NCBI GenBank assembly: GCA_020444175.1
Contig: JAHLLM010000018.1
Span: 34,345 to 98,344 of the forward strand
Source of the DNA: Desulfobulbaceae bacterium
GTDB taxonomy: Bacteria; Desulfobacterota; Desulfobulbia; Desulfobulbales; SURF-16
DNA: 64,000 bases
Direction of reading: 5' to 3'
How positions within the stretch are numbered: the stretch's first letter is position 1; each line of letters begins with the position of its first letter. The notes under the pieces are model-generated. The model saw only the letters and a program-made list of their open reading frames with translations, had not been told where the DNA came from and ran no database searches. The translations under genes and the position numbers were made by a program. Shown one piece after another: positions 1 to 9,050 of the stretch.

Positions 1-642
1 ATCTTCGGCATCTGCCCCTGCTAAAAAGTCATTAACGCTTTGGGTGCCGAGCTCTTCCACATCGCCACTGTCGCTCAAATCAATATCTTCTTTGGCATCC
101 TGCTCATCTCCACCTCCAAGCAAGGCGTCGATATTAGCCTGGTCGAGTTCGTCTCCTGCCTCAGCGGATTCCTCCTCCTCATCCGTGCCACTGAGAAGGG
201 CATCAATATTGGCCTGATCAAGTTCTGCTGCGGCCTCGTCAGACTCCTCCTCCTTTTCATCCGTGCCACCGAGAAGGGCATCGATGTTGGCCTGGTCAAG
301 CTCTGCTGCTGCCTCGTCAGACTCCTCCTCCTTTTCGTCAGCGCCGCTCAGAAGGGCGTCTATGTTAGCCTGATCCAGTTCAGGGTCATCTACATCCGCC
401 GCCTCTTCTGCTCCGGTATTCATATCCCCCAGCAGGGCGTCAATATTTGATTGATCGAGCTCCTCGGAGGCCTCTTCTTCCTCCTCCGCAGATTTTGCCT
501 CTTGCTGCTCCTCTTTATCCAGGCCTCCGCCCAGCAGAGCATCAATGTTGTCTTGATCAAGCTCACCGGAGAACTCATCGGAATCATCCAGGTCATCCAA
601 CCAGTCATCAATATCGGATGTTGTATTTTGTTCATCAGCCAT
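1..642 (-). CDS. Acidic protein with six FliM-like ELDQANIDALLGG motifs (C-terminus cut by window edge)
   Basis: The reading frame opens at the ATG at 642-640 and runs without a stop through 214 codons to the left edge, so the C-terminus is missing. It starts MADEQNTTSDIDDWLDDLDD and then repeats the motif E-L-D-Q-(A/S/D)-N-I-D-A-L-L-G/S six times, at about residues 27-38, 61-72, 88-99, 114-125, 140-151 and 165-176, with 25-34 residues between copies. The spacers are nearly all Glu, Asp, Ala and Ser. The motif resembles the N-terminal segment of FliM (consensus near LSQxEIDALL), which binds CheY-P; that similarity is known family knowledge, and the binding is inference. I see no signal peptide or membrane segment in this part. 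It lies 164 bp downstream of three exported-protein genes on the same strand and may be co-transcribed. The product is not recognised; the frame itself is certain from the repeat periodicity. Confidence 0.8.
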   Translation of the reverse strand, partial: MADEQNTTSDIDDWLDDLDDSDEFSGELDQDNIDALLGGGLDKEEQQEAKSAEEEEEASEELDQSNIDALLGDMNTGAEEAADVDDPELDQANIDALLSGADEKEEESDEAAAELDQANIDALLGGTDEKEEESDEAAAELDQANIDALLSGTDEEEESAEAGDELDQANIDALLGGGDEQDAKEDIDLSDSGDVEELGTQSVNDFLAGADAED

Positions 643-806
643 GAGAGACCCTTTTTCATGTTATTAGTCAGGAGTTGCTCAGTCTTTAAAACAGCAACAT
701 CAAAACCAGGTCAATTCAGGTCAACGTCGATTTTCTGCCTTGAATACAGAATTTTACGGACAGAATAAAAGCCAAAAGCACGAAACAACCTGAGTAATGA
801 TATGAA

Positions 807-1346
807 TTAATAGCTTTCAACGTAAGAGTGAAGAAAACGGTAAATGGGTTCCGACATCTCCACACTGACGACATGCCCTCGCCTTTCACCCTTGACGTTT
901 CTGCCGCTGATATGCACTCGCAGAAAACCATCCATTTCCTCTATGACGCCTTCCAATTTCTGTTCATACTTCTCTTCCACCGAAAAATCGGCAGCAGGTT
1001 CGCTGTTAATCATTGCGGTCATCTGATCGGCCATGGTGATTCCCAGCATGGTCATCTTTCCAATTTTATAATCACTTATTACAGTAAAAGGAAAAACAGC
1101 CACTTTTGTCGGCCCATAAAAATTGCTGAAAACCTGCATGGCATCATCGCAAACCAATGTTACAAGCTCTGTAAGGCTTGAATAGCTGTGATAACTTATG
1201 CGCTGGGGAAACTCTTTTATGGTCAATTCTGCTCCGGATTCATCATTCGCCTGGGCGCAAGCAGCTGCAATCAGAAACAGACAACCGAAAAAGAGTCCGA
1301 ACCTTGCCTGAACCCCGAAAATTTTTTTTACTTTTTTCATATTCAT
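807..1346 (-). CDS. Exported protein of unknown function, third gene of FlgO-like cluster
   Basis: 179 residues with an N-terminal signal peptide (basic MNMKKVKK, hydrophobic residues about 15-30, cleavage plausible after the AQA near 33). The mature part has a predicted alpha/beta pattern including the segment TKVAVFPFTVISDYK, which recalls the FlgO/curli-assembly CsgG-like fold, but no diagnostic motif is clear. It ends HSYVESY. The gene follows the FlgO-like gene 1374-2135 after 27 bp, so an operon is likely. Two ATG starts (codons 1 and 3) are possible. A role in outer membrane or envelope assembly is an inference from neighbours only. Confidence 0.75.
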   Translation of the reverse strand: MNMKKVKKIFGVQARFGLFFGCLFLIAAACAQANDESGAELTIKEFPQRISYHSYSSLTELVTLVCDDAMQVFSNFYGPTKVAVFPFTVISDYKIGKMTMLGITMADQMTAMINSEPAADFSVEEKYEQKLEGVIEEMDGFLRVHISGRNVKGERRGHVVSVEMSEPIYRFLHSYVESY

Positions 1347-1373
1347 ACTCCACCGGACTATTTTATTAGGGGG

Positions 1374-2135
1374 TTAATCATTACCTTTAACAGCAATGGT
1401 AAAGGGCTGCTCGTTTCCATAAAATAAGCCAAGCAACTCTCGAGTAAGAGGCATGGTATAACGCCATGATGTTTTGACCAAACCGTTTTTTAAACTGACA
1501 AGACGCCCCTGAATAATCAGAGTCTTTCTGGTATTGGTAAAGGTAGAAACAACAACGTAATCAAGTTCCGGCGCCACCGAGGCGAGTTCGCCAATATTAC
1601 GGGACAATATAAACTCTCCGGTCTGGGCCAGAATGTTAATTTCCCTGCCCAGTCGAAGTTCATTTACTTTTAATCCCCGGTCAGCCATATCTGTTAACAA
1701 AAATTCGGCCATGATACGCCCGAACTCGGTTTCCCTTTTTAAATCAGATAACGGAACGGCGGCAACAACGGCAACTCGCGCTGAATAGTTCTTTTCTCCA
1801 TCTTCTTTCAGCTCATAAAAAACTTTACCGGCAACTTCCCGTGAAATATCGGAAAGTTGACTTTCAGTTCCCTGGGAGGTGGATCTGTCCGGCATATAAT
1901 GATAGATCCGATGACGGGGTGTGCCGCTGGTCGAGGCAAGCCTTTTTTGCCCAGACTGCTGCTCTTCTTTTTCTTCAATGTGCAGATAGGCACTGGGAGA
2001 AGCCTGTGTTTCGTGTATAGCCGGCACAACTATTTCCCCTTCCCCTTCAGATGCATAAACGCCGGGGACTGCAAAATTGCTCAACGCCAAAAAAGCGCAC
2101 AGAAAAACAACCTTCTTCATTATTCCCTTCATCAT
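1374..2135 (-). CDS. FlgO-family exported protein
   Basis: 253 residues with a signal peptide (MKKVVFLCAFLALSNFAVPGVYA). Starts at 2135 (Shine-Dalgarno AGGGG) or 2120 (AAGGG) are both reasonable; the 2120 start gives the more typical signal peptide. Residues about 100-250 match the FlgO domain pattern: a small strand-rich region with RVAVVAAVPLSDL, then FGRIMAEFLLTDMADRGLKVNELRLG and a final strand IIQGRLVSLKNGLV. In Vibrio, FlgO is an outer membrane protein linked to flagellar H-ring function. The domain also occurs outside flagella, and no flagellar gene is visible here. It lies 75 bp downstream of a second FlgO-like gene and 27 bp upstream of another exported protein. Confidence 0.75.
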   Translation of the reverse strand: MMKGIMKKVVFLCAFLALSNFAVPGVYASEGEGEIVVPAIHETQASPSAYLHIEEKEEQQSGQKRLASTSGTPRHRIYHYMPDRSTSQGTESQLSDISREVAGKVFYELKEDGEKNYSARVAVVAAVPLSDLKRETEFGRIMAEFLLTDMADRGLKVNELRLGREINILAQTGEFILSRNIGELASVAPELDYVVVSTFTNTRKTLIIQGRLVSLKNGLVKTSWRYTMPLTRELLGLFYGNEQPFTIAVKGND

Positions 2136-2210
2136 ATTTCCCCTTTTACTATGGATGTTTTTTCCCCGCTTTTCAACTCAGGGTTAAAAATTCATATATT
2201 ACTCAAAAAG

Positions 2211-2870
2211 CTACATCTCCAGCCGCTTCATATAAATGACCTCTGCCTGACGTTTTCTGGCAGAGGCACTGTCTTTCAGCATCAAATTTCCCAGACTGTT
2301 CAAAGGAAAAATGACGGTGGCGCTGGACAACATGACAGCGGTTTTATTATCAAGGATCTGGGCATTTACGATGATTTCATTTTCACCGACCAGATATGTT
2401 CCAGTCAACATGGCGCTTGCCGTCTGACTGGAAGGTATTTCATCCGGATCCCTTGACAGACCGAACTCTCCTCTTTTTTCCTGCACCATGACACTGACTC
2501 GTTTTCGCATGTCAACAACTGAATATGAATAACGCTGAAACTCTCCCATCAGCTGACTCGCAAGATAACGGCCAAAAGACGAAGTTCTGTTTAATTTATT
2601 CTGCTCGACAAAAGTCGCCACCAGAAGTCCGTCTGCCAGCGATCCTACTTGCGGATCCGGCTCTTCAAGGTTTTGAAACAATTCATCAGCCAGTAAATGC
2701 ACTGCTTCTTTGAGCCCCTGTCCATGTTTTTTTAAATCCGGTGACTGCCTGGACAATTCCGGCTCAAGATAGACCGGAAATTTTTGTGAGGATTGAAATG
2801 CATGAGCAAGAAAAGGCTGAGTCACGAGAAAAAAAATCACAAACAGCATCAATTTAGGTGACGAAAACAT
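2211..2870 (-). CDS. FlgO-family exported protein, first gene of the cluster
   Basis: 219 residues with signal peptide MFSSPKLMLFVIFFLVTQ and cleavage likely after AHA near residue 24. The FlgO-like region spans about residues 55-205: LADGLLVATFVEQNKLNRTS, FGRYLASQLMGEFQRYSYSVVDMR, a GTYLVGENEIIVNAQILDN strand pair, then a C-terminal RKRQAEVIYMKRLEM tail. Shine-Dalgarno AAGGA lies 8 nt before the ATG. It is the first of three or four genes transcribed leftwards; a 293-bp gap separates it from the divergent gene at 3164 and should hold its promoter. Function beyond envelope localisation cannot be read from sequence. Confidence 0.75.
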   Translation of the reverse strand: MFSSPKLMLFVIFFLVTQPFLAHAFQSSQKFPVYLEPELSRQSPDLKKHGQGLKEAVHLLADELFQNLEEPDPQVGSLADGLLVATFVEQNKLNRTSSFGRYLASQLMGEFQRYSYSVVDMRKRVSVMVQEKRGEFGLSRDPDEIPSSQTASAMLTGTYLVGENEIIVNAQILDNKTAVMLSSATVIFPLNSLGNLMLKDSASARKRQAEVIYMKRLEM

Positions 2871-3163
2871 TTTTTTGTCCTTATAGTCTGGCCATATTCG
2901 TACAGACGGAAGTTATTGTTTCGTTATCAACCAAAGGGGAGATAACAAGCAAAAATATTTTCCAGATCAGTAACATACAGCAGAAATACTCTTGTCATTA
3001 AGGGTTGAAGCACCCCAAGACGGGTCAACACATTTTCTGTAAAACTAAATATCGGTATAAGTTGCCATTCTCTTTAAAAAAAATTCTCATCACCGGCAAA
3101 GGTATGACAAAAAGGCCAAGCACCTCTTGCTCTGTTCTGCAGAGGGATTTATAGTAACCCCCC

Positions 3164-3709
3164 ATGAGTAACAAAAAAGATTATTTGGAAGATGAAGTCT
3201 TTATTATTGAGGATTCAGGTGAGATGCCGGAAGTGGCTTTGCACAGCTCTCTTTACTTTCTTTGCTACGACCCTGATGGTCCGGGGCTGAGACTCTCACA
3301 AGAGGATCTTCTTCCTCTGAAACAGGCGGTTATTACCCGTTTCCAAACTATTATCCTGAGAGATCTCAATCCTGAAAACAGAAAGAAAAGTCTTTACCGC
3401 GGATTGGCCAGAAGTGCTGTCAACTGGCAGAGATTGAAAATTTTTGCCGAAAGAGAAAAACTAGACATTCACCGCGTTCGAAAAAAAACAGCTCCAGCCC
3501 TTGTCTCCTTTCTTAAAGATGAGGTGTGCTATGTGACAAGAGGAGGAGAAACTACCTGCCCGAACTGCAATCAGCAGACCCTGGAAGATTTTGCCGGAGA
3601 TCTCGGACTGTCACTTAACGATCTCTGTTGCGGCTGGAAGGAATTGTGCTGCAATGAAACAAGACAAGATGATCAGAACTGCGTCAACGGTCAACCTCTT
3701 CACAATTGA
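3164..3709 (+). CDS. Cysteine-rich hypothetical protein
   Basis: 181 residues, not recognised. No signal peptide or membrane helix. The N-terminal half is acidic with SSLYFLCYDPDGPGLRLSQ; the middle is basic (ENRKKSLYRGLARSAVNWQR); the C-terminal third carries nine cysteines including a CPNC pair, LNDLCCGWKELCCN and a last Cys near the end, suggesting a metal or redox site. There is no convincing Shine-Dalgarno in front of the ATG (a GAGGG lies about 18 nt upstream), so the start is uncertain. It converges on the MutS-like gene with 17 bp between stops. Confidence 0.7.
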   Translation: MSNKKDYLEDEVFIIEDSGEMPEVALHSSLYFLCYDPDGPGLRLSQEDLLPLKQAVITRFQTIILRDLNPENRKKSLYRGLARSAVNWQRLKIFAEREKLDIHRVRKKTAPALVSFLKDEVCYVTRGGETTCPNCNQQTLEDFAGDLGLSLNDLCCGWKELCCNETRQDDQNCVNGQPLHN

Positions 3710-3726
3710 CGGTACAACCATGGAGC

Positions 3727-5334
3727 TTAATCCTCGCGGATATACCCTTTTTCTTTGAGATGCCTTTTGATATCTTCAGAAGAAAAGCCTATCTTTTCGG
3801 CCACGCGCTCGGCCTTACTTTCCGTTGAAATTCCCGGAATCAGTTGATGCGTGGGCATCTCTCCATCAAATTCCACCTGCAGGTACTGCCCCCTTTCCTG
3901 CTTTTTGAAGCGCTCCACCAGTTCAAAGCTGTGGGTAACCAGCAGAGTTGTATTGGCCTTAGTGAAAAAACCATTCAGAATATCAAGCGACATGGCCATC
4001 TTCTCATGGATTGTCGTGCCTTCGGCAATTTCGTCAAGTATTGCCAGACTTTTGGGAGTGGTATTAAAAAAAATATCCCGTGTTGTTTTCAGCTCGGTGC
4101 CGAAGCGGCCTTCCTGGTCAGTGATGGAATCAAACATGGGAGCCTGGTAAAAAATACGGTCGCACATATTTATTTTTGCTGATTTGGCAACAACCGGAGC
4201 ACCGATCTGGGCAAGAATCTGATTCTGGACGATTGTCTTGCAGTAGGTTGTTTTTCCACCGCTGTTCGGTCCGGTTATAAACGTTACCCCGCCCTTTTCC
4301 AGTGAGACGTCATTGCCGACAAAATCTTCCTCAGTCTTTGATCGAACAGGATTTCGCAGTTCCTTTGCTACAAAATAATGGAATTTTTCATCGGTGACTT
4401 CCGGCAGAACGGTTGGGTATTTCAATTTTTTGGCATAGGTGTTAAAAGAACTAAGCTCATCCAGCCCGGCAACAGACTCAATTGTTGAAGCAAATGGAGA
4501 TGAATCGAAAAGGCGTTTTCTTATTGGTAGAATTGCAGACATATAATCGAAAAATGGCTTTACCAATACCCCGTAGGATGCCCCGAGAATCACCCCCCCG
4601 CCTGTCAGCAGGGAAAAAGATTGTGCCAATGCCGGATTCATAAGTCCGGTAAACCATGCTGTTGAAAAAAAGAGTGCCGGCAGGGCCGGAAAGATAGTTC
4701 CTGCCGTGAGCCTTGTCGCTCGGAACTTCAGTGCCGGAGTAAAACGTTTCTTCTCGGATCTTGACATGATGCCATGCAGAGTTCTATAGGTCGGACGGGT
4801 CACCAGGTCAAAAATAGGCGCAGTGTGAAAGCTTTTAATGCTTTGCAGCAGTGAATCAAGATACTGGGTGTCCGGCTGGGGAATGTCCCCTGCCGCTCTT
4901 GCCATGATTTCAACGGCCTTCATAGCTTTTTTGAAATCCCGGTAAGGAACAACGGGCATTATGTGGGCATTGAGCAGTTTGAACAAGGCCCGCTCGTTCT
5001 CACTGTACAGACCGATATATTCTTCCACGGCACTGCGCAGTTTGTCGTTGCCCTCGTACTCGCTGAGGGAATCCTGTTTGGCTTCAATCAATTCCAGAGA
5101 CTCGCATGGATTCATCAGAGACTGAAACAGCTTGGCCGAACCTACAAAGGTTTTTGTGTGGTTGAGGGTTTTGTAAAGTTCCTGCAGTTCGATGACCTGT
5201 AAGGTCCGTTTGTCAATAATCGTTGGAGGCAGCAGATCGAACATCTTGTTTGTGTCAAGGCCGCCGGCGATTTTTCGTTCATCAAAAATTTTATTTTTAT
5301 AATGAAAATCTAAAATTACTAAGTCACTGTCCAT
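3727..5334 (-). CDS. MutS-family ATPase with internal hydrophobic segments
   Basis: 535 residues from ATG 5334 (the frame also allows TTG at 5340). The C-terminal third is a MutS domain V: Walker A GPNSGGKTT near residue 353, a Walker B LAILDEIAEGT near 430, and TLLVTHSFEL near 467. The lever/core region (residues about 30-200) is helical. It lacks the mismatch-binding domain I and is far shorter than MutS (about 850) or MutS2. Unusually, residues about 205-260 contain two long hydrophobic stretches (TIFPALPALFFSTAWF and LLTGGGVILGASYGVLV), so the protein may be membrane-anchored. By family the ATPase motor is clear; a role in mismatch repair is not supported. It is convergent with 3164-3709 and has its own upstream gap of 500 bp. 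Confidence 0.85.
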   Translation of the reverse strand: MDSDLVILDFHYKNKIFDERKIAGGLDTNKMFDLLPPTIIDKRTLQVIELQELYKTLNHTKTFVGSAKLFQSLMNPCESLELIEAKQDSLSEYEGNDKLRSAVEEYIGLYSENERALFKLLNAHIMPVVPYRDFKKAMKAVEIMARAAGDIPQPDTQYLDSLLQSIKSFHTAPIFDLVTRPTYRTLHGIMSRSEKKRFTPALKFRATRLTAGTIFPALPALFFSTAWFTGLMNPALAQSFSLLTGGGVILGASYGVLVKPFFDYMSAILPIRKRLFDSSPFASTIESVAGLDELSSFNTYAKKLKYPTVLPEVTDEKFHYFVAKELRNPVRSKTEEDFVGNDVSLEKGGVTFITGPNSGGKTTYCKTIVQNQILAQIGAPVVAKSAKINMCDRIFYQAPMFDSITDQEGRFGTELKTTRDIFFNTTPKSLAILDEIAEGTTIHEKMAMSLDILNGFFTKANTTLLVTHSFELVERFKKQERGQYLQVEFDGEMPTHQLIPGISTESKAERVAEKIGFSSEDIKRHLKEKGYIRED

Positions 5335-5340
5335 GGTCAA

Positions 5341-5839
5341 TCAGAGCGTAAAAAAAAATTTTTGTCAATTGCAGCGCGTAAAAACGCAAAACAAGGCTCT
5401 TAACAACTCCTTGTTATTTTGGTCAAACATTTTCTCTTTTATGTTTCCCGGTGCAAAATGCATTCATTGTGAAATCCCCATATCCCTTTTGATAAAAACC
5501 CATCTTTTTCAATGTGTTACACAGGGCTAGTTGTATCCAGGAAAATTAAAAAGAGTGAAAATAAAATCTTTGGTTTGGAATACGGCAAATTACCACGCCG
5601 TCTTGTGAAAAAAAATGTAACTATTCAGCTGCACCTCATCTCTGAAGAGATCCTCCTTTATTGGAGAGAAATGCAGCAAGCTTTCAATCAGTTTGCACAG
5701 ATCGATACCGCATTCAAAATGTCACTTTGTAATACAAGGTTTTAATTGACTTTCTTGGTAAAAACTGCTGAAATCAAGTAACGATAATTATCCTTAACAC
5801 ATTAATGGATTATTACTTCTGAGAGATCTTCGTAAAAAA
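5341..5839. other. Intergenic gap upstream of regulator copy 1
   Basis: 499 bp AT-rich gap between two divergent genes. It holds one end of the GTAACTATTCAGC repeat family at 5617-5656 and no gene I can support. A 77-codon open frame at 5512-5745 has no Shine-Dalgarno, includes the repeat and is rejected. Confidence 0.6.
5617..5656. repeat. Solo end of MITE-like element (TIR GTAACTATTCAGC)
   Basis: GTAACTATTCAGC followed by TGCACCTCATCTCTGAA matches the right end of the elements at 49691-49894 and 51419-51581 in the reverse orientation. The rest of the element is not visible, so this looks like a truncated copy, about 180 bp before regulator copy 1. Confidence 0.65.
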
Positions 5840-7252
5840 ATGACGACAAAACAAGATTATCCCATAATGCTTGTTGACGATGAGGTGGATATCCTCAATA
5901 CATTTGAATTGCAGCTTAACTTTGGTGGTTATCACAATATCATACGTCAAGAGGATAGCCGGGAAATCCTCCCTCTGCTGGCTGAGATTGAGGCGGATGT
6001 TATTCTCCTTGACCTTGCAATGCCCCATCTCAGCGGTCAGGAACTCCTGCCGCAGCTTACCGAACAGTATCCGGAAATTCCGGTAATCATTGTCACTGGA
6101 CAGAGCAGGCTCGAAGTGGCCATTGACTGCATGAAAAACGGCGCTTTTGATTATCTTGTCAAGCCGGTTGAGAACATGCGTCTGGTTACAGCGGTACGAC
6201 GGGCTGTGGAACTCAGGGATTTGTCCCGGGAAAATAAAGCTCTGAAGCAAAGAGTGCTGTCAAAAACCATTGAACATCCCCAGGCCTTTTCCTCCATTAT
6301 TACCACAAATCCGGCAATGTTTTCCTGCTTCCAGTATATGGAAGCTGTGGCTCCCTCACCTGAACCTGTCCTTATCACTGGAGAAACAGGCGTCGGCAAG
6401 GAGCTCATTGCCAAGGCCATCCACGCGCTCAGCAACCGTCAGGGGCCCTTTGTGGCTGTCAATGTTGCAGGACTTGATGACACCCAGTTTGCCGACACGC
6501 TTTTTGGCCACAAAAAAGGCGCCTTTACCGGTGCTGACACCCAGCGCCGCGGCATGATCAGCGAAGCCTCCGGTGGAACCCTGTTTCTTGACGAGATAGG
6601 CGACATGAGTCTTCCTTCTCAGATAAAGCTCCTGCGCCTTATCCAGGAAAAGGAATACCTGCCACTGGGTGCAGACGTGCCGCAGATGACCGATGCACGC
6701 ATTCTGACGGCCACAAACTGTGATCTCAAGGAACTGGATGAATCAGGTAAATTCCGCCGCGATCTCTATTACAGGCTGAGAACCCACCATGTAAACGTGC
6801 CGCCTCTGCGCGAGCGACTGGACGACCTGCCCCTGCTGCTTGAGCATTTTCTTGAAAAGGCGGCGGAAAAACTGGACAAAAAGAAGCCTACCCCGCCCAG
6901 GGAGCTTATCGATCTGCTTTCCACCTATCACTTTCCCGGCAATGTTCGTGAACTTGAAGCAATGGTCATTGACGCCGTGAGCAAGCATCAATCCGGCACG
7001 CTGAGCATGCAGACTTTCAGGGAACAGCTTGTGGCGGCAACAGATCAAAAAAGTCAGCCGCAAACGGCGCAGGCGGCAAACCAACAGAATATTTTTTCCG
7101 GCCTTGACGTGTTGCCTTCATTAAAAGAAAATTCGTATCACTTAATCACGGAGGCCATGAGACGTGCCAAAGGCAACCAGACCATTGCCGCCCAGCTGCT
7201 TGGCATATCGCAGCCGGCTCTGAGTAAACGCCTGAAAACAATGATGCCGTAA
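5840..7252 (+). CDS. Sigma-54-dependent NtrC-type response regulator, copy 1
   Basis: 470 residues. An N-terminal receiver (about 1-120) shows the acidic pair in MLVDDEVD, the phospho-acceptor Asp in [10 protein letters not shown] and the Lys of LVKPVENMR. The AAA+ domain (about 145-375) has Walker A GETGVGKE, the sigma-54 contact loop GAFTGADT and Walker [14 protein letters not shown] Fis-type helix-turn-helix ([20 protein letters not shown]) ends the protein. It should bind enhancers and remodel sigma-54 RNA polymerase when phosphorylated. No histidine kinase is next to it. From base 6018 to 7215 I find no difference from copy 2 (50168-51365), whereas the first 178 bp differ at about 27 positions, a pattern of gene conversion. 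A sigma-54 promoter and cytochrome gene follow downstream. Confidence 0.95.
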   Translation: MTTKQDYPIMLVDDEVDILNTFELQLNFGGYHNIIRQEDSREILPLLAEIEADVILLDLAMPHLSGQELLPQLTEQYPEIPVIIVTGQSRLEVAIDCMKNGAFDYLVKPVENMRLVTAVRRAVELRDLSRENKALKQRVLSKTIEHPQAFSSIITTNPAMFSCFQYMEAVAPSPEPVLITGETGVGKELIAKAIHALSNRQGPFVAVNVAGLDDTQFADTLFGHKKGAFTGADTQRRGMISEASGGTLFLDEIGDMSLPSQIKLLRLIQEKEYLPLGADVPQMTDARILTATNCDLKELDESGKFRRDLYYRLRTHHVNVPPLRERLDDLPLLLEHFLEKAAEKLDKKKPTPPRELIDLLSTYHFPGNVRELEAMVIDAVSKHQSGTLSMQTFREQLVAATDQKSQPQTAQAANQQNIFSGLDVLPSLKENSYHLITEAMRRAKGNQTIAAQLLGISQPALSKRLKTMMP

Positions 7253-7289
7253 ATCCGTCCTTTTTTCTCTTCTTACACTTTTTTCCTCC

Positions 7290-7320
7290 ATAACCTTTGT
7301 TATTACATGACAAAGGTTAT
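7290..7320. promoter_or_regulatory. Palindrome ATAACCTTTGT-N9-ACAAAGGTTAT, candidate enhancer site
   Basis: Perfect 11-bp inverted repeat with 9-nt spacer, 38 bp after the regulator stop. It could act as a terminator, but the same element (one arm degraded) recurs at 14440-14470, where it is 250 bp past a gene end. In both places its centre lies about 169 bp upstream of a sigma-54 GG dinucleotide. That fits an activator binding site better. A second shared motif, CCATAACTTA, follows at about 7376 and 14523. Confidence 0.55.
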
Positions 7321-7472
7321 TTTCAGCCCTCTTTCCCTGTTCAGCAAAGGATTCCCGTGAATTTGCACACTTATATCCATAACTTATGGTATACCCCTTC
7401 ATAGTGAGTCATTTTTTTATTTTTTTTCCATACCTTGCTGATATATTAAGATAATTTTAAAAAAATTTTCTT

Positions 7473-7488
7473 TGGCCCTTATCTTGCT
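7473..7488 (+). promoter_or_regulatory. Sigma-54 promoter for the cytochrome gene
   Basis: TGGCCCTTATCTTGCT has GG at 7474-7475 and GC at 7486-7487, the exact GG-N10-GC spacing, and a consensus TTGCT -12 element; the -24 box differs from TGGCAC at one position. Transcription would start near 7499, leaving a leader of about 360 nt before the cytochrome start, which includes the repeat at 7718-7819. Confidence 0.65.
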
Positions 7489-7717
7489 ATATTAAAAGAC
7501 AAGTGACAAAGACGAGACACCGCGATAATTGGACATGTAGTTGCACAGGACCAAAAAGCAAATAAGAGAGCAAGGCCCTCTGACATAAAGGCCACTATCT
7601 TAGTTTTGCTCCCCCCTAATGAAGAATACAACGCCAAGCCAGAATAAAGCTGAAGAAGATCAAACAGGCCGCACCTGTGCAGAAACATGATTGTAAATAA
7701 AAGGTCCATACAAGTTT

Positions 7718-7819
7718 GACGGTTTCGTAAAAAACCCTCAACCGCCGCCGACACATATGTAACTTGTTGATATTACGTCGGCGGATGGTCAGCTTCAGAG
7801 CTTTTTTGCGAGACCATCA
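7718..7819 (+). repeat. 102-bp palindromic repeat element (copy 1)
   Basis: Begins GACGGTTTCGTAAAAAACCC and ends AGCTTTTTTGCGAGACCATC, which is roughly its reverse complement. CCGCCGAC/GTCGGCGG arms sit inside. A 103-bp copy in reverse orientation lies at 61321-61423, with conserved ends and GC arms but a different central loop. Single ends of the same type are seen near 17230-17257 and 49555-49575. It sits in the leader of the cytochrome mRNA. Confidence 0.65.
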
Positions 7820-7860
7820 CGTTTCATGAATCCTCAATAAATTGAGGAAAGGAGGTCGGG

Positions 7861-8985
7861 ATGAAAAAAATGCTGAATACAAAACAAGCTGCAAAAGCGA
7901 TTGTGTTAGGGGTAGGAATTGCCGGAATGTTTATGCTTCCAACCGTGGCCTTAGGTGCTGCTGCTGGTCCTTGCGTTAACTGCCATACCATGCATAACAG
8001 TCAGGATGGAGGAAATGTCGTTGGCACAGACACTCCTAACGGAGCCTTGATCGCCAAGGCAAATGGCTGTGTCGGTTGCCACACCAGCACCAATAACACG
8101 GAAAACGTCCAGACCAATATCCCCATGGTTATGCATACTGGTGCACCCGCAGCCACGGCCAATGGCGGAACGCTGGCTGGCGGATCCTTTTACTGGGTAA
8201 ATGACAGCGGCGGCAATCTTGACTCTAAAGGTCATAATGTTGTTGGTATTGCCACTGCGGATGCGACTATCGGCCAGGTACCTCCGGGATGGAATGTCGC
8301 TTTTGATGCAAACGGTGTGGTTGGCCCCACCTGGGCAAGTAACCAATTGACCTGTGCCGGCACCTATGGCTGCCATGGTGACCATACTAAAGATAGTGAT
8401 TTTTCAGCTGTCACCGGCTCACATCATGCTGATGACAGCACCATTGACGGCTCTACAGTTGCCAAAAGCTATCGCTTCCTGCTCGGCATTAAAGGTATTG
8501 AAGATTCCGACTGGGAGGATACAGTAGCTGCTGGCGACCATAACCAGTACTATGCCGCCCATAGAGCAGAAGACACAGAAGCTACTGCCGACTCGGCATC
8601 CATCAACTATCTTTGTGCGGAATGCCATGGCGATTTCCATTCCGGAGCAGGCGATCTCGGTATTGATGCAGACGGTTCATTCGGTGCGGCCTGGTTGAGG
8701 CACCCCACGGATATTGATATGAATAATGCTTTGGTGACAGGCACGGAATACGCTTCATACACAACGTATAATCCCCTGGCACCTGTGGGTAGCTCAAACG
8801 GGGCTTTGGTGGAAAATAATGTCACGACAGCAGGCAATGCTGTTGTGCTTTGCCTTTCCTGCCATCGTGCCCATGGGACGGAATATGCCGATTTACTCCG
8901 TTGGGATTATACCACCTGTAATGCCGGAACCAATGATGCGGCATGTGGCTGTTTTGTCTGCCATAGCACAAAAGATGCTGGATAA
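7861..8985 (+). CDS. Exported multihaem c-type cytochrome (five CXXCH plus one CX5CH)
   Basis: 374 residues. Signal peptide MKKMLNTKQAAKAIVLGVG... with cleavage likely after ALG-AA near residue 37. Haem-binding motifs in order are CVNCH, CVGCH, CAGTYGCH (CX5CH), CAECH, CLSCH and CFVCH; additional His residues are available as distal ligands. The CAGT-x-GCHG form is seen in other deltaproteobacterial multihaem proteins and may or may not carry haem. Likely periplasmic or outer-surface electron carrier. A very strong Shine-Dalgarno (AAAGGAGGT) lies 5 nt before the ATG. Expression should depend on sigma-54 (7473) and ends at paired hairpins at 9051-9128. The exact cytochrome subfamily is not recognised. 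Confidence 0.9.
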   Translation: MKKMLNTKQAAKAIVLGVGIAGMFMLPTVALGAAAGPCVNCHTMHNSQDGGNVVGTDTPNGALIAKANGCVGCHTSTNNTENVQTNIPMVMHTGAPAATANGGTLAGGSFYWVNDSGGNLDSKGHNVVGIATADATIGQVPPGWNVAFDANGVVGPTWASNQLTCAGTYGCHGDHTKDSDFSAVTGSHHADDSTIDGSTVAKSYRFLLGIKGIEDSDWEDTVAAGDHNQYYAAHRAEDTEATADSASINYLCAECHGDFHSGAGDLGIDADGSFGAAWLRHPTDIDMNNALVTGTEYASYTTYNPLAPVGSSNGALVENNVTTAGNAVVLCLSCHRAHGTEYADLLRWDYTTCNAGTNDAACGCFVCHSTKDAG

Positions 8986-9050
8986 GAGCAGTGCAGACGG
9001 ACTCAGGGAATACTTGCAGTAATTGACAATCATTTTCATCCCGTGAATTT

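Noticed and set aside
5512..5745. 77-codon open frame before regulator copy 1
   Set aside because: Contains a repeat end, lacks a ribosome site and has no coding character.
7479..7754. 91-codon minus-strand open frame in the cytochrome leader
   Set aside because: Antisense to the leader, includes the 102-bp repeat, no ribosome site.
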